Shown: positions 1 to 11,320 of the stretch, piece after piece
How the letters are laid out: each line of letters starts with the position of its first letter
How positions within the stretch are numbered: the stretch's first letter is position 1
From: Siphlonurus alternatus
Lineage: Eukaryota; Arthropoda; Insecta; Ephemeroptera; Siphlonuridae
DNA: 64,000 nt
Assembly: GCA_949825025.1 (NCBI GenBank)
Contig: OX463778.1
Location: forward strand, 12,734,171 to 12,798,170
Direction: 5' to 3'
Position numbers and translations under genes: made by a program
The notes under the pieces: model-generated
Told to the model about the DNA's origin: nothing
The model's input: the letters and a program-made list of their open reading frames with translations, nothing else
The model's database searches: none

Positions 1-1088
1 CGATTTCTACAGAGCAATTGCACACAAGTGTTAGAAATTTTCATATCAACGTGTACACTATAACTTCATGATTATAATTATGTCTTTATATTTCCTTAAT
101 CTTACCTTGGTTTGACGAAATTATCCAGTAAATGAGGATGTTTCTGTATCAAACTGCACTCCAGCTGCAGACCGACGCTAACACGTCATGATGATGTCAT
201 GTGGTGGGAGTCATCTCTCGCCGTAAAAATTTGATTGGCTTAGTCTTTTTTTATGGTCTTTTATTTAAAATTTTAACGGACAAAAAATCAGGCTAATATA
301 AAGACCTATTCTGGGCACATATAGAATGTAGGTAGGCTAAAATTTAGGTAATAAAGTAACCCTTATTGGGTACATCTAAGTTTCAGGTAGTTTCGTTTCC
401 AATTTAGGCAACTAAATACCCGTTTCACGTTATTGCATACCTAAATATGTAATATCATATTACATATTTAGGTATTTTAATGAAAATAGGTCCATTTAAA
501 CCTGAAATGGGTAAAGCACCCCTATTTTAGGCTGCAAATCTTTGTTGTTTGATACCTACAATAGGTATAGCTTTTTTACAGTGTAGCTATTAAATTCAGT
601 TATCTTATAAAATAAATAAACAAGCCAAAATCCAACAAATTTGAGGTTCTGATTATGAAATGCTGGTTGATTCTTACCATCAGATAATTAAAAAATAACC
701 TCAAACTTTATAATATAATATATATATATATATGTACTTAATAAAAAGACATGAAAAGGGTATGTGGTATATGGTGTTGCTCCTTTCAGTAAGGCTTCGA
801 TTTATATATTTTATTTAGCTTTTTGATCATTACGTTCAGTAACGTTCATTTTCGGCGCTGGTGACGTAAAGGAAATTAATTTATCTTTACTTTTCAATGA
901 TCAAACATAGACGATAAAATTGAAAAAAAAAATCAAAATTTTCATCGCTTATTCATTTATACAGTCCAAAATTTAAAAACGTATCAATTCGAATATAAAT
1001 TAATTAAAAATAATAACTTTTCAAATACCTTAATTTCTTGGATATTCTCTCATACAACCTTGCTATAATGACGTCACCATGTTCCCAG
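1..1088. other. Intron sequence upstream of MGST gene A last exon
   Basis: No coding exon is visible in this AT-rich stretch. By comparison with gene B it should be intron 2 of gene A. It contains a short (TA)n run near 716-735 and a palindromic repeat centred on 456. The last ~40 bases before the exon match the bases before the gene B exon almost exactly, but similarity stops further upstream. Confidence 0.6.
437..475. repeat. Perfect 19-bp palindrome with 1-nt centre
   Basis: The left arm ATACCTAAATATGTAATAT is exactly inverted after a single C. It sits inside a wider diverged inverted repeat (about 290-590) with aggta/tacct-rich arms and an acagtgtag right end. This is probably the core of an old MITE. 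Confidence 0.7.
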
Positions 1089-1335
1089 GGCGCACCTGAA
1101 CGACCTGGAGAACATCCCCGCCTTCGTCTTCGTGTCGTACCTGTACATCCTGACGTCACCTGAACCCTCCCTGGCCCTCAACTTGTTCCGCGCCTACACT
1201 GCGGCCCGAGTGACTCACACCATCGTGTACGCCGTGGTACCTCTACCGCAGCCCGCAAGGGGCCTCTCGTTCGGTGTGGGCCTCGGGGTCACCGTGTACA
1301 TGGCGGTCAAGGTCATCAAGCACTACTGCTGTTAG
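1089..1335 (+). CDS. Mgst1: MGST1-like gene A, last exon only
   Basis: This is the terminal coding exon of a microsomal glutathione S-transferase 1 (MAPEG family), an integral membrane enzyme of ER and mitochondrial outer membrane that conjugates glutathione to lipophilic electrophiles and reduces lipid peroxides. The exon follows a splice acceptor (ttcccag) and opens in phase 2: its first G completes an Arg codon, then the peptide starts AHLNDLENI and ends KVIKHYCC with TAG. The family motifs are intact: the HLNDLE glutathione site, the AR..H..VY helix and the PLPQPAR loop that carries the Arg equivalent to rat Arg130. Eighty-one residues are encoded here. The first two exons are not visible in 1-1088, so they must lie left of the window. 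The exon is about 95% identical to the last exon of gene B at 5139-5385. Confidence 0.88.
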
Positions 1336-1484
1336 ACTGACAGTCATGGAGGTAGGGGGTAGGATGTTTTTTAATAATGTACTTTTATTTTAAACAGCTG
1401 AGGCCTGAAACTTGTAACTTGTAATTAAATCTGTATTATGATTTATGCATGATAATGTGTTTAAGTTGTTTAACTGATGATCGA

Positions 1485-1490
1485 AATAAA
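1485..1490 (+). promoter_or_regulatory. AATAAA polyadenylation signal of gene A
   Basis: An AATAAA lies 150 bases after the gene A stop codon and is the first canonical hexamer downstream. The assignment is by position only. Confidence 0.5.
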
Positions 1491-1721
1491 CAGTCATATT
1501 ATTTTACAGTTACCTTAATTGTAGTTCATTTTTTTTAATATAATTACAAACGTATTCCATTAGTATAAATTCAAATAGACTGATTATACATATATATAAA
1601 TATATGCCATGTATAATAGATCTGTGGCGGTCATATAATATGCTATACATTCTATACAATACTATAGTGCAGACACAATATTCGTAATATCATTATTAGC
1701 ATATTTTATATTATTTTTTAT

Positions 1722-1880
1722 TACAAACAACTGATTGTACAAGACAACATGGTTCACGTCAACATATTAAGACTCTTAAAATGTGTAACACATGTATTTC
1801 TTTTTTTAAAATTTAATATCGTCCGCAAACTACGTTTCTGTAAAACAAAGAGTCTGGATACTGACCCCAAAAAATTACAC
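1722..1880. repeat. Duplicated segment, uninterrupted copy
   Basis: This stretch (acaaacaactgattgtac through ggatactgaccccaaaaa) recurs at 9209-9257 and 10021-10150, where the second copy is split by about 760 bases. It lies in the 3' flank of MGST gene A, and the split copy lies in the 3' flank of gene C, so it probably duplicated with the gene cluster. Confidence 0.7.
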
Positions 1881-2922
1881 CATATATTTTAATAATGTAT
1901 AATTAAATATACTGTATAATATATTTTATACTGGTATAAAAATCACTGGTCCAGTTTTCAGTTGGTAATAATGGCTGAGTAGGAGTTTTTTTTTTCCCCT
2001 CATTGCGCTGGGGTCATTGCTCGCTGCACAAAGCCGGCTCACAAAATCAGTCTGACAGTGTCTCGCACAAGTCTAGTAGCGTACAGTCGATAGTATAGTC
2101 TTCTTGGTATCAGTCATAGTTTAGCGAGAGCAATGAATGAATATCAGGATTATCTGGAATGGAACACTTTTATTAGAGTGAATTTGAGGGAGGCTTTTTT
2201 TTTACAGCTAGCCTTTGATGTAGACAACTGTTTGAGCTGCAGTGTATTGAGGGATGAATATCACACAGGATGAATACGGCATGCTGGTGTCAATGCAGTG
2301 TATCTGTTATTTTTCCTACGTAATGATAATCCTTGTACTGGTTAAAAGTGACTTTATACCTCAACTTGCCAGCTCTTCGATTTCTTGACCTAGCATTGAG
2401 CCCCTTTTCAACCGACGGGGTTATGTCCTATAATAGTCAGAAAGTAATTTATCTCAGCATTCACGCCATTTACATATAATTCATTTATAATTCTGATCAA
2501 GGGAACGAGGTGTATAGAACAAAGCTAAATGTGCCTTACGGCCCTTATGTGCTTCTAAATTTCTTAAACATATTAAAATACATGAATATATTATGTGCAG
2601 GAAAAATACGTAATAAAAAGGCAGGTTACCAATGTAGCTTTTCCTTATCATACGTTTAAAACCACAGATGATGATAACATATGCATAAAAACAAACAGAT
2701 CATCGGAAAATGCATATAAAATTTTTATTGAATACTAGTCTTGGTTAGAGAGCATCAAATATTTGTGTGTTGTTGAATTTTTCATATTATCCCAGCCGCT
2801 GTCACTGTGGCAACCTTGTAAATAAGAGTACAGTAATATTACCCAAAGATTGCGAGGTCTGAGATAAAGCTGAGGTACACCGCGACACATACACGTAAGC
2901 GAGGTCCGCAGTGAGCACCATC

Positions 2923-5385
2923 ATGTCCATCGTGCCGCACTTCTTCACGCGGGACAACCCGCTGCTCGCCACCTATGCCTTCCACACGGGGGTGTTGTGC
3001 ACCAAGATGTTCGCTGTTACCTTGCTCACCGTTCGCCAGCGAAAAAAGAAGAAGGTAGAATATAAAATATTTATTATATTTAATCAGAAGCTGCATTCAT
3101 ATACCGTAAATATAGTAAAACTACGTATATACATATACACAATATACCTCTAAGGTACCTATGCTTTAGCATGGCCTAATTGGACATTATTTTGTATTTA
3201 ATTTGACTGTATAATAACCTGGATACTGCATGTTGTAGTATAATATACAACGGCTTTGATTTTGGTGCTCTGTGCAAATTAATACTTTCGAGTGCAGTCG
3301 GTACAATTTTAATATTAATTCAGAGTGAAACTAAACAAATAAACAACCGAATATTTTATTGATACAAAAATAGAGAATATATATTATTATCTCTATAATG
3401 TATCTCCGAGTTTGTTATAATTAATGTTTCAAAATTTTAAAAAAAAATGTGACATCATCGTAAAAACAATCAAGGGTTCGTGACATCAACTGCTCTGTTA
3501 TTCTTCAGGTGACCCCCAAAACAGACAAAGATACAAAGATATTCGGCACCAAGATAGACGTGACTCACCTGACAAAAGGGACAGACCCTGATGTGGAGCG
3601 CGTGCGCAGGTGAGCAGTGACGTCACCCTGGACCCTGAATTGCGGCAATGTCTGCACTTGGACGTATTTGTTCAGTCGAATTAATTTGATATTCCCTCCG
3701 GAGGTAGCCAGAAGTGTGAAGTTTATGGTTATTTTTGTTGTACTTCACTTTTGAAATTTTGCAGAAGGGTTTGAACTAAAAGTACTGACCTATATGTGAA
3801 ATTGCAAAACCAAAATATGAATATAAAGGTCATAAAGGCCACACTTTCCGGTCACTTCCGGTGGGAATTTCATATTAATTTGATAGTAACTCAGGTGTAC
3901 GTGAGATGAGGCACGTCCACCTTCTGATGTAAACAGAGGGTGGAAGCGACGTTTCGTTGCAGCGTTCAAAATACGAAATTCTATTCCACGTTTCATTGTT
4001 AATATTTTACTTTCATTTTATAAACAGATACTTTTAAGAACTATCGAATGAGAATTATTTCTTTTCCTCTAGAAAATTTAAATACTGCAATTAAAATTTT
4101 GTTTGCAGTTAACTAGCATCTTAAATTTTTAATTAAATTATTTAAACAGGCATACAGAATGACTGTCAAGAAGTTATTATATTGTAACAGGCAATCAAAA
4201 TGTGAACAATTTAAGCTTATAGAAATGTTATAGACATAGATTATAAAATTAACAGACGTGCAAGTGTAGGAGTATAGCAAGTTCGATTTGACCAGAGCAT
4301 GCAATAACCTTGAGAGATAAGCAGATATGCTTAACGTTTATTATCAAATTAACCATTACGCTTATCTCAATCAAAATTTGCAGCAAACCTCAGTAAAAAG
4401 TCGAAACTATCAAATGCAAAAATATGAAATTTACGTTTCTTATAAATGTTATTTTTAACGTTTAGTCGTATTTGAAAAGCAATTCTTATCAGGAAGATCA
4501 GCTAGATGACTTACTATGGACAACCATGTTGAAATTTTTTATTGCAAATTTAGATAAAGTAGAGTTATTTACTGTCAGTATTTTTTGGATTTTTTTAAAC
4601 TTTTTTAATACCCTTAAAATCGTACTGCAAATAAACATTATTCATGCATGGTCTGGTTTTGCATAGAATTTGTCGCCTTCATCGATGTATCTATATATTA
4701 TAAATATATATATCATAAACTCACAGTATAATAAAATTATTTTATAAAAGTGCCATAAATAAAATAAATAAAGAATAAAAACTTTTTTTTTTTTAAATAT
4801 TGATATATATTAAATTTATATTATAATAGATAGGAACAGTTATAATATGTAACATTTCAGTTAACTACACCTCTTTTCGGCAACACAGATCTCTCTCCTT
4901 ATAATTAATTATAAAGGATCGAGTGACGTCGAAATGATGTTAACACTAAACTCCCAATGACATTTTAGGAAATATTTTTGTATTAAATTATCCATTTCAT
5001 ATAATAATAAGTACAGTACAACATAACAACATATATTATATATTTATCTTTGATCGTGTGTGTCAATAAAAAATAAGTCTCTACTTAGACCCTTCTCTCT
5101 CATACAACCTTGCTATAATGACGTCACCATGTTCCCAGGGCGCACCTGAACGACCTGGAGAACATCCCCGCTTTCCTCTTCGTGTCGTACCTGTACATCC
5201 TGACGTCACCTGAACCCTCCCTGGCCCTCAACTTGTTCCGCGCCTACACTGCGGCCCGAGTGACTCACACCATCGTGTACGCCGTGGTACCTCTGCCGCA
5301 GCCCGCAAGGGCCCTCTCGTTCGACGTGGGCCTCGGGGTCACCGTATACATGGCATTCAAGGTCATCAAGCACTTCTGTTGTTAA
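2923..5385 (+). CDS. Mgst1: Microsomal glutathione S-transferase 1-like, gene B (complete, 3 exons)
   Basis: Exons are 2923-3054, 3509-3609 and 5139-5385, joined by GT..AG introns in phases 0 and 2, giving 159 residues against about 155 for mammalian MGST1. Exon 1 begins at the ATG of MSIVPHFFTRDN and encodes the first membrane helix (about residues 11-37) and a basic end RQRKKKK. Exon 2 encodes the cytosolic loop ending DPDVERVR. Exon 3 encodes helices 2-4. Glutathione-site residues known from rat MGST1 are all present: Arg77/Arg78, His80, Asn82, Glu85, Arg118, Tyr125, and Arg135 in PLPQPAR. A catalytically competent membrane GST is expected, acting in detoxification and lipid-peroxide defence. 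A GTG 12 bases upstream is in frame, but ATG is preferred. A foldback element occupies part of intron 2. Exon structure is inferred from splice consensus and homology, not from transcripts. Confidence 0.9.
3672..3888. repeat. TA-bounded MITE, CCGGAAGTAGCCGGAAG family, copy 1
   Basis: This ~215-bp foldback begins cagtcgaattaatttgat and ends attaatttgatagta. The arms carry the inner motif ccctccggaggtagcc and its inverse ttccggtcacttccggtggg. It starts about 60 bases after the donor of gene B exon 2. The same family occurs at 6188, 15018, 46224, 51402 and 56610. The CAGT termini with TA at the ends suggest a Tc1/mariner-type MITE. Confidence 0.75.
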
Positions 5386-5438
5386 AATGATTGGAAATTG
5401 GTAGGATGAATGTGCGTTTATTTTACAGATTTTTTTTA

Positions 5439-5444
5439 AATAAA
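5439..5444 (+). promoter_or_regulatory. AATAAA polyadenylation signal of gene B
   Basis: This is the first canonical hexamer, 54 bases after the gene B stop codon. It sits in an AT-rich tract, so a chance occurrence is possible. Confidence 0.45.
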
Positions 5445-6187
5445 AATCTGTATTATGTTGTGTTCTTGGTGTTTGAAAATATAAGTATTATACTATTATT
5501 TACAAATTTGTTTCATTTTCAAAAATCTGACTTAAAGTATTATTATATCCTTCTTCTCTATAACATATTATAGCCAAGCAAAAAAAATTATTTCTCCATT
5601 TATACATTTTAACTTGATAGGAATCTAATTCCTACTGCGTGGTAAAAAACAAGTCAGACCGGTCCATTTAACACATTAGTCAGATAGAACAAAAAATAAA
5701 ACAAACAAACCCCAAAAAAAATATATTTTGATGGCCATAATGGGGGGGGGGAATATTTTTAATTTTTGAAGTGTTACTATAATTACAAAAATCCTATAAC
5801 GTTATAATGCGTTTTGCAGAACGATTTTAGAGAGGGTTCAAAAATATCGTAAAAAATTGACAATACATAACTCAAAGACCTCGACTATCCAAATATGCAA
5901 TAAAAAAATCATAAAAGTTGTCCATTACGACTAAACCGCTGCATGACTGCATGAATAATTTTCAATTTTTTTTTTTTTTTTCAGTGATTAAAAATTTATT
6001 TATCCATAAAATATATATATATATATATAATACTAAACCACATGATGATAAAAACAGACGAATGGGCTTTCTATGATTAAAGCTTTCTTCTTTATCTCTA
6101 AAATACTCTACGTATATACTTTATCGCAAATGTCAATTCTCTGGCTTTTTAACTATATATACGGCAGTATCATATATCATAACCTAC

Positions 6188-6403
6188 TACAGTCAAATTA
6201 CTACGATATTCCCTCCGGAAGTAGCCGGAAGTGTGAATTGTTTTGCTATTCTGTTTGTAATCAAACATTGAAATTTTGCAGAGGGATTTGCAGCACAATT
6301 ACTGACAAATGTGTGAAATTGTAACGCTGAAATACGAAAAATCAGCCAGAAACTCTGAACTTCCGGCTACTTCCGGAAGAAATATCATATAAATTTGACT
6401 GTA
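6188..6403. repeat. TA-bounded MITE, CCGGAAGTAGCCGGAAG family, copy 2
   Basis: The clearest copy of the family: left end tacagtcaaatta, right end aaatttgactgta. The inner arms are ccctccggaagtagccgg and ttccggctacttccggaag. It ends only about 72 bases upstream of the gene C start codon, so it lies in the promoter or 5' UTR of that gene. Confidence 0.85.
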
Positions 6404-6474
6404 TCTAGATCACTTTGCTCCTACCACCACGAACAGTCAGTGAAGCCATTGTACATCCGTTTGCAGATAGTACA

Positions 6475-8217
6475 ATGTCGTTCGCCAGCAGCTCCCTGTT
6501 CTCGAAGAACAACCCTGCGTTCTCCATATACGCGTACCACGCGGGCATTCTGACCCTTAAGTTGTGTGCTGTGGGGGTCATGACGTCATTCCAGAAGAGG
6601 AAACGCCAGGTAAGACGAATATTAATAAACTATATTTTATATTTTAACTCATATAGCCGGCCAGGCCAGCAAAATATATAAAAAATAATATGTCAAAAAT
6701 GGTTGTAAAAATCATGAAAGTTTAATATACAGTAAAATTTAGAATGCAAAAACAACTACTGCAAATAATGTAAAGGCCTGTAGAATAGATATGAGCCTGA
6801 TAAAATTCAGCAAGCTTTTACGTTCTCCATTTTTATAGATCGGACGTATAATATATTAAATAATAGTATGACATTTATGACAATACTTGGCCTTCTATAT
6901 TAAGTTTATTAAATAAAAATAATAATAATTGTCCAATGTTCCCCGAATTTTTCGGTCGAAAATGTTTTTTTTATTTTATCGAACTTCAATTTTCAATTTA
7001 TTATTTAACAATTTAAAAATGACTCCCCCCGCCCCTCCCTCAGCAGCAACTTTAAATTTTCCATATTTTGTGTGACTTCAGATTCCAATTAAATCAAGAC
7101 TCTTTCTATGCTGGAAACATTTGAAACTAACCAATTCCATTATGCACACTATTGTTTTTATAATACATTTAGAATAATTAATATCATAACTGCAGTTGAC
7201 TTGAAGTTGAAGTGTTGAACTTCACCTTACTGACTTAATCGTTGGCAGGGCACGTTAAACCGGAACGGACGGTGGCAAGCAGAAGTGGAGTTCACTGACA
7301 TGGGCTGGCTCAACTTCCTGCGCAAGTAAGTGCACTTGGGGAAATTGAAATAACGAGAATTATAACTCTGAAGAGAAAATTAAGTGTTTTAACATTTTTT
7401 ACAACTTAAGTTTAGAAGAAGTTTTTCTTCTGCCAATAAGAAACTATGAATGGCTAGTAATAGTAGTTATAATACTATGCATAATAAAATTAATAATAAA
7501 TATTCACATATTTATAATTATATATATATATACAATAAAGTTACTTAGAAATTTTGTTTTCATTCATATTATATAATTAAATTACTTTGTTATATTAAAT
7601 TTATGTATCCAATATATCCATATGGCCTCTCAAACTCTCAAATCACAATATATAATAAATATAATATCATGCTATCGCTCTGCATGCTTGGCTCACAAGT
7701 CAGTATCGCCTCGCAGTCTATTTAACCGTCTGTGTAGCAAAAGTATGTACCGACGGGGGACTTAAAAACGTCTTCTTGCTATTTACATCATATCGGCAAC
7801 GAAGTTATTGAATTTGTGGAGTAAAGGTCAGTCGCTGCGTTTCTTCTTTTAATTAAAACCTTAATGCCAAACGTCATATATGACGTCACCCATAAGACCT
7901 GTGTATCCACGCCACCGTGGCATAATTATACTAGACTCCGTAATTAGTCACGTAACTAACATGTTTGTGTCCTGCAGGGCACAGTTGGCTGACCTGGAGA
8001 TGATCCCATCCACCTGATCATTGGAATATTGTACGTGAGGTTGTCACCCAGACCAGAAGAAGCTGCCATCATGTTCGGGACCTTCACGGCGGCCAGGCTC
8101 GTGTGCTCCCTGGGGTTCCTGCCAAAGTGCGTGCGCACTGCCGCGTCGATCGTGTCCCTCCTCGATACAGCTTTGTTTGCGGCAGCAGTGTGTGCTAAAT
8201 TCGCCCCTAAATTGTAA
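6475..8217 (+). pseudogene. Divergent MGST1-like gene C with frameshift in last exon
   Basis: Exons are 6475-6609 (MSFASSSLFSKNNPAF..., 45 residues), 7249-7325 (GTLNRNGRWQAEVEF..., 25 residues) and 7978-8217. Splice sites and phases (0, 2) match genes D and E. In exon 3 the frame runs AQLADLEMIPST and then hits TGA at 8015-8017. Compared with D and E, one C is missing in the run at about 8006-8008 (gatcccatcc against gatccccatcc). Downstream the other frame continues intact from YVRLSPRPEEA to CAKFAPKL and a stop at 8215-8217. Exon 3 otherwise looks intact, so this is either a very young pseudogene or a sequencing/assembly error in a C run. Glutathione-site His and Asn are replaced by Gln and Ala as in D and E. 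Exons 1 and 2 are intact. Confidence 0.8.
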
Positions 8218-8319
8218 AATGCTAAATTTTGACTTCATGTATTCGAAAAAAAAAAAAGAGTATTATACAATTTATATTTAAATATATTATATATATATAT
8301 ATATATATATACTGACTTT

Positions 8320-8600
8320 GTGAGTAGAAATTGCAATTTCTTGATTTTACTGTAAAAATTAGTAAAAGAAGCACACACAAAATGCACTATGACATAATTA
8401 ATATTGTTCTGTAACTCTTTCTATACTCCCAAATTCTGAAAATATTTCTAAAAAAAAAATAATCTCTCACTGGCTATCGGGCGTTATATCGGAATTTGTC
8501 TTTAGTGATTTCTGTTGCCTCATTTTATTAATTTTATAATTAAATTAATAGACTCAAAAAATTGTTTGCTGTGTGAACATTGATTTTTTTTATTTAAAAT
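8320..8600. repeat. Gene C 3' flank, paralogous to 19762-20010
   Basis: Blocks such as aaattctgaaaatatttcta, the aatcgggnnttatatc motif and ctcaaaaaattgtttgc occur in the same order in both places. This shows that the duplication creating C and E included at least 250 bases of 3' flank. Confidence 0.7.
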
Positions 8601-8632
8601 TTAAATAGGTCTATATCTATGTAACATATATA

Positions 8633-8673
<41 letters not shown>

Positions 8674-9018
8674 GTATATATTTTTACAACATCGTGTTTT
8701 CAGATTTTAAATAATAAATAATTAAAGATTATATTAGTTATGTATGCAAGCAGTATATTTATTGTGAAAAAAAATATTAAATAAAAGAGGAAATGCGACC
8801 AATTAATTTGGAAACGTTTTAAATACAAAGAATCCTATTTTAATTTTAAACCTAAAATATTATAATTATTAAACATTTAAATTAAACCTAAAGATAAGAA
8901 ATTTTAAATTACAGACATAGCTACATTAATGTTTCATGTTATTTATGAAGTGAATTAACAAAAGAGTAAATTAGTATTATATAGTAAATACATAGTTAAG
9001 ATTTTGTTCTGTAAATTT

Positions 9019-9020
<2 letters not shown>

Positions 9021-9086
<66 letters not shown>
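9021..9086. repeat. (TA)n microsatellite
   Basis: About 60 bases of nearly uninterrupted TA dinucleotide. Shorter TA runs occur at 8284-8312 and 8634-8672. Confidence 0.9.
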
Positions 9087-9088
<2 letters not shown>

Positions 9089-9257
9089 AATTAATTTGCA
9101 TAAAAATTATTCACTCCTCTTGCACTCAGGTGTATATAGTGAAAAAGAAAGAAGTGTCATGGAGATTTAAAACGCATAGATCAGTCAATTTATGTTATTT
9201 TTTTATATGTATACAAACAACTGGTTGTACAAGACAACATGGTTCACGTCAACATAT

Positions 9258-10020
9258 ACTTCAATAAACAAAAATAATAACACACACACAAAACAATATA
9301 CAAAAAGCAAATCATTTAATACCATGAAACTCATCATAGAGGCTTCAAGTGATGCGCTCTCGCTGCGCAACTGTTTGTCGCTAAGGTCCATCTTGCACTT
9401 GAAAATGAAGCAAAGTGTTTTTTAAACTTTTCTCTGTTATAAATCAAGTAAAAAATCTAAATCTTGAATTATCCACTTTATTTTTCAGTTTGGACCAAAG
9501 TTCCGTAAAGGAATTTTCCCTGAAAAATCTTATTCTTAGTGAAAAAAAGAATTCACGTTTTTTTTACATAGGTTTGGTATAGCGGGTGGGAACACCGAAA
9601 AATCAGCTGACTTGAAGCCTTTATACAGTTAAATAAAAAACGAAAACAAAATGCATATCAACTAAAGACAACTATAGATTTATATTTAAGACATTTTCAG
9701 ACATTTTATTGCTTAAAAATTCTTTACCAGAGTAAAATTCTTTGTCTATTAGTACATTTTTAAGTATTTTCTTAAACAATAAAGTGTCATATTTATTTTA
9801 CTTCTCAAAAAGTTTTTGGTAAAAAATCATATAATTTTGCTGTTTGATAAAAAGAACTTTTTTCAAGCAAACTTGACTTATGTCCCTCCACACGTACTTT
9901 ATCTTTATTCCTTGTGTCATAAGTTATATAAGAATGAATTTCAAAATTTTGAGTATAGATTTTTGGATGCTTACGTCTATATACACAACAGTTTAGTATG
10001 AAGATTCGATACATGGTAAT
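9258..10020. mobile_element. 763-bp insertion flanked by 10-bp direct repeat
   Basis: The segment interrupts a sequence that is contiguous at 1722-1880, and both of its ends carry GTCAACATAT (9248-9257 and 10021-10030), which looks like a target-site duplication. It begins acttcaataaac and ends tacatggtaat, without obvious terminal inverted repeats or a long reading frame. A part (about 9560-9615, acataggtttgg...aaaatcagctgac) recurs inverted at about 47405-47465. Size and duplication length suggest a non-autonomous retroelement, but the class is not identified. Confidence 0.6.
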
Positions 10021-10271
10021 GTCAACATATTATGACTCTTAAAATGTGTAACACATCATATATCCCTTTTTATTTAAAATTTAATATCATCTGCAAACTA
10101 TACGTTTCTGTCAAACAAAAAGTCTATTGAGTTTGTCTGGATACTGACCCAAAAAACTTAATCCATATTAATTAATATTATACATTTATTTTTATTAATA
10201 TTAATTACACCATTAAATTACCAAAACACAGATATGAGAATGCAAGTACTCTTGACAAGTAGTTATATCAC

Positions 10272-10639
10272 CAGAGACCCTAGATAGAGACTTCCATAAC
10301 ATATGGCCAGAGATTTGATCAGAGTTTTCGATCGGTTGGCGTCCCAATAGTCCTATTCTCGTCTACTACCCTTCCCTAAAATGGCTGCAAATTTAGGGCG
10401 CATCACATGCGCCCTTCTTATATAGCGGCCATCTTGGAGGGGAGGGGAAAGCTCTAAGGGACCCTAAGTAGACGAGAAATAGTATTGGGACACCGTCCTC
10501 GCTGTTACTGAGAGTGGCGGCACTGCTAAGCGCACAGCACGGCTGCATATGGGCACGGCTTGGTTCTCGGTTCTCGCTGGCTGAAACTGAAACTCGCTGA
10601 TCAAATTTCTAGTCATTATATCACGGTATAGGGTCTCTG
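10272..10639. repeat. Nested foldback (MITE within MITE)
   Basis: The outer arms are CAGAGACCCTAGATAG on the left and GGTATAGGGTCTCTG on the right, flanked by ttatatcac and ttatatatcac, an imperfect 8-10 bp duplication. Inside, at about 10336-10495, lies a second inverted repeat with arms gtcccaatagtcctattctc and gagaaatagtattgggac. The inner unit also contains gcgcatcacatgcgc. An hAT-like outer element with a younger element inside it fits best. Confidence 0.6.
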
Positions 10640-11100
10640 TTATATATCACTTTGCGGTTATGTTTAGTTTATTGCTCATAATCTAACCTTTATTAGAGTT
10701 TTGAAATAAACAAATAAACTATAACACTTGTATTGTCAATTCGTCATCTTTGAAATCTCCCCGCCACCTCCGAGGTGTAGCGTGGAGGGAGATGAGTTGC
10801 TCGCGGCGGGCAAGGAGAAGGAACGAGGAAGACGCGGTGTTGTCACACTGCCTTCTTAGCTTATATTTTCAAACATGCATTATTTTAATTTATTCATTTT
10901 TAATAATTTAATTAAAATTTTGGCCTTTTTTTGCCCACGAACTTATATTATATGTATATGGGACTGGTATAAAAAAATAAAACAGTAATTGAAGCTTGAG
11001 GCCCGTATACCTTTAACTTCTAAGATTATAAATAATGAAGAGTTTGTTATTTTCCCTCTATATGGTGAATGTCCATGGTTTCGCGCGCTTAGTAAAAACT

Positions 11101-11320
11101 CAGGGCTAATCCTCTATTGTAGGGGGTATAGTCACTCCCTTCCGGCTTATGGAGGCCCAGTTCTGAATTCTGATTGGCTTAGAAATAACCCTTTTTGCTG
11201 AATCGCCTTCCTATTGGTTAAAAAGAGGTTATTTGCGTGTTGTTTACAAATTTCAACAATCCAATTTTTTTTGTAACGGTCGTGAGTGACTTTACCCGGT
11301 TCAATAGAGGATTAGCCCTG
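11101..11320. mobile_element. hAT-type MITE with 8-bp target duplication
   Basis: This is a 220-bp element with terminal inverted repeats CAGGGCTAATCCTCTATTG and caatagaggattagccctg. It is flanked on both sides by the identical 8-mer TAAAAACT (11093-11100 and 11321-11328). CAGGG termini and an 8-bp duplication are hallmarks of the hAT superfamily. It encodes nothing and must have been moved by a transposase elsewhere. Confidence 0.9.

Larger units (their letters stand above)
1336..2922. other. Intergenic spacer between MGST genes A and B
   Basis: I see no exon here. The first 150 bases are the likely 3' UTR of gene A. Bases 1722-1880 are a copy of sequence also found at 9209-9257 plus 10021-10150. 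The GC-richer stretch around 2000-2110 has no splice-bounded reading frame that I can support. Confidence 0.5.
5386..6474. other. Spacer between MGST genes B and C
   Basis: There is no supported exon here. AATAAA at 5439-5444 is a plausible gene B polyadenylation signal. Bases about 5800-5930 belong to the dispersed cagcattttgcag repeat also seen in gene D intron 1, gene E intron 1 and at 39030. Bases 6073-6180 resemble the gene E upstream region around 17190-17300, as expected for duplicated gene units. Confidence 0.5.
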
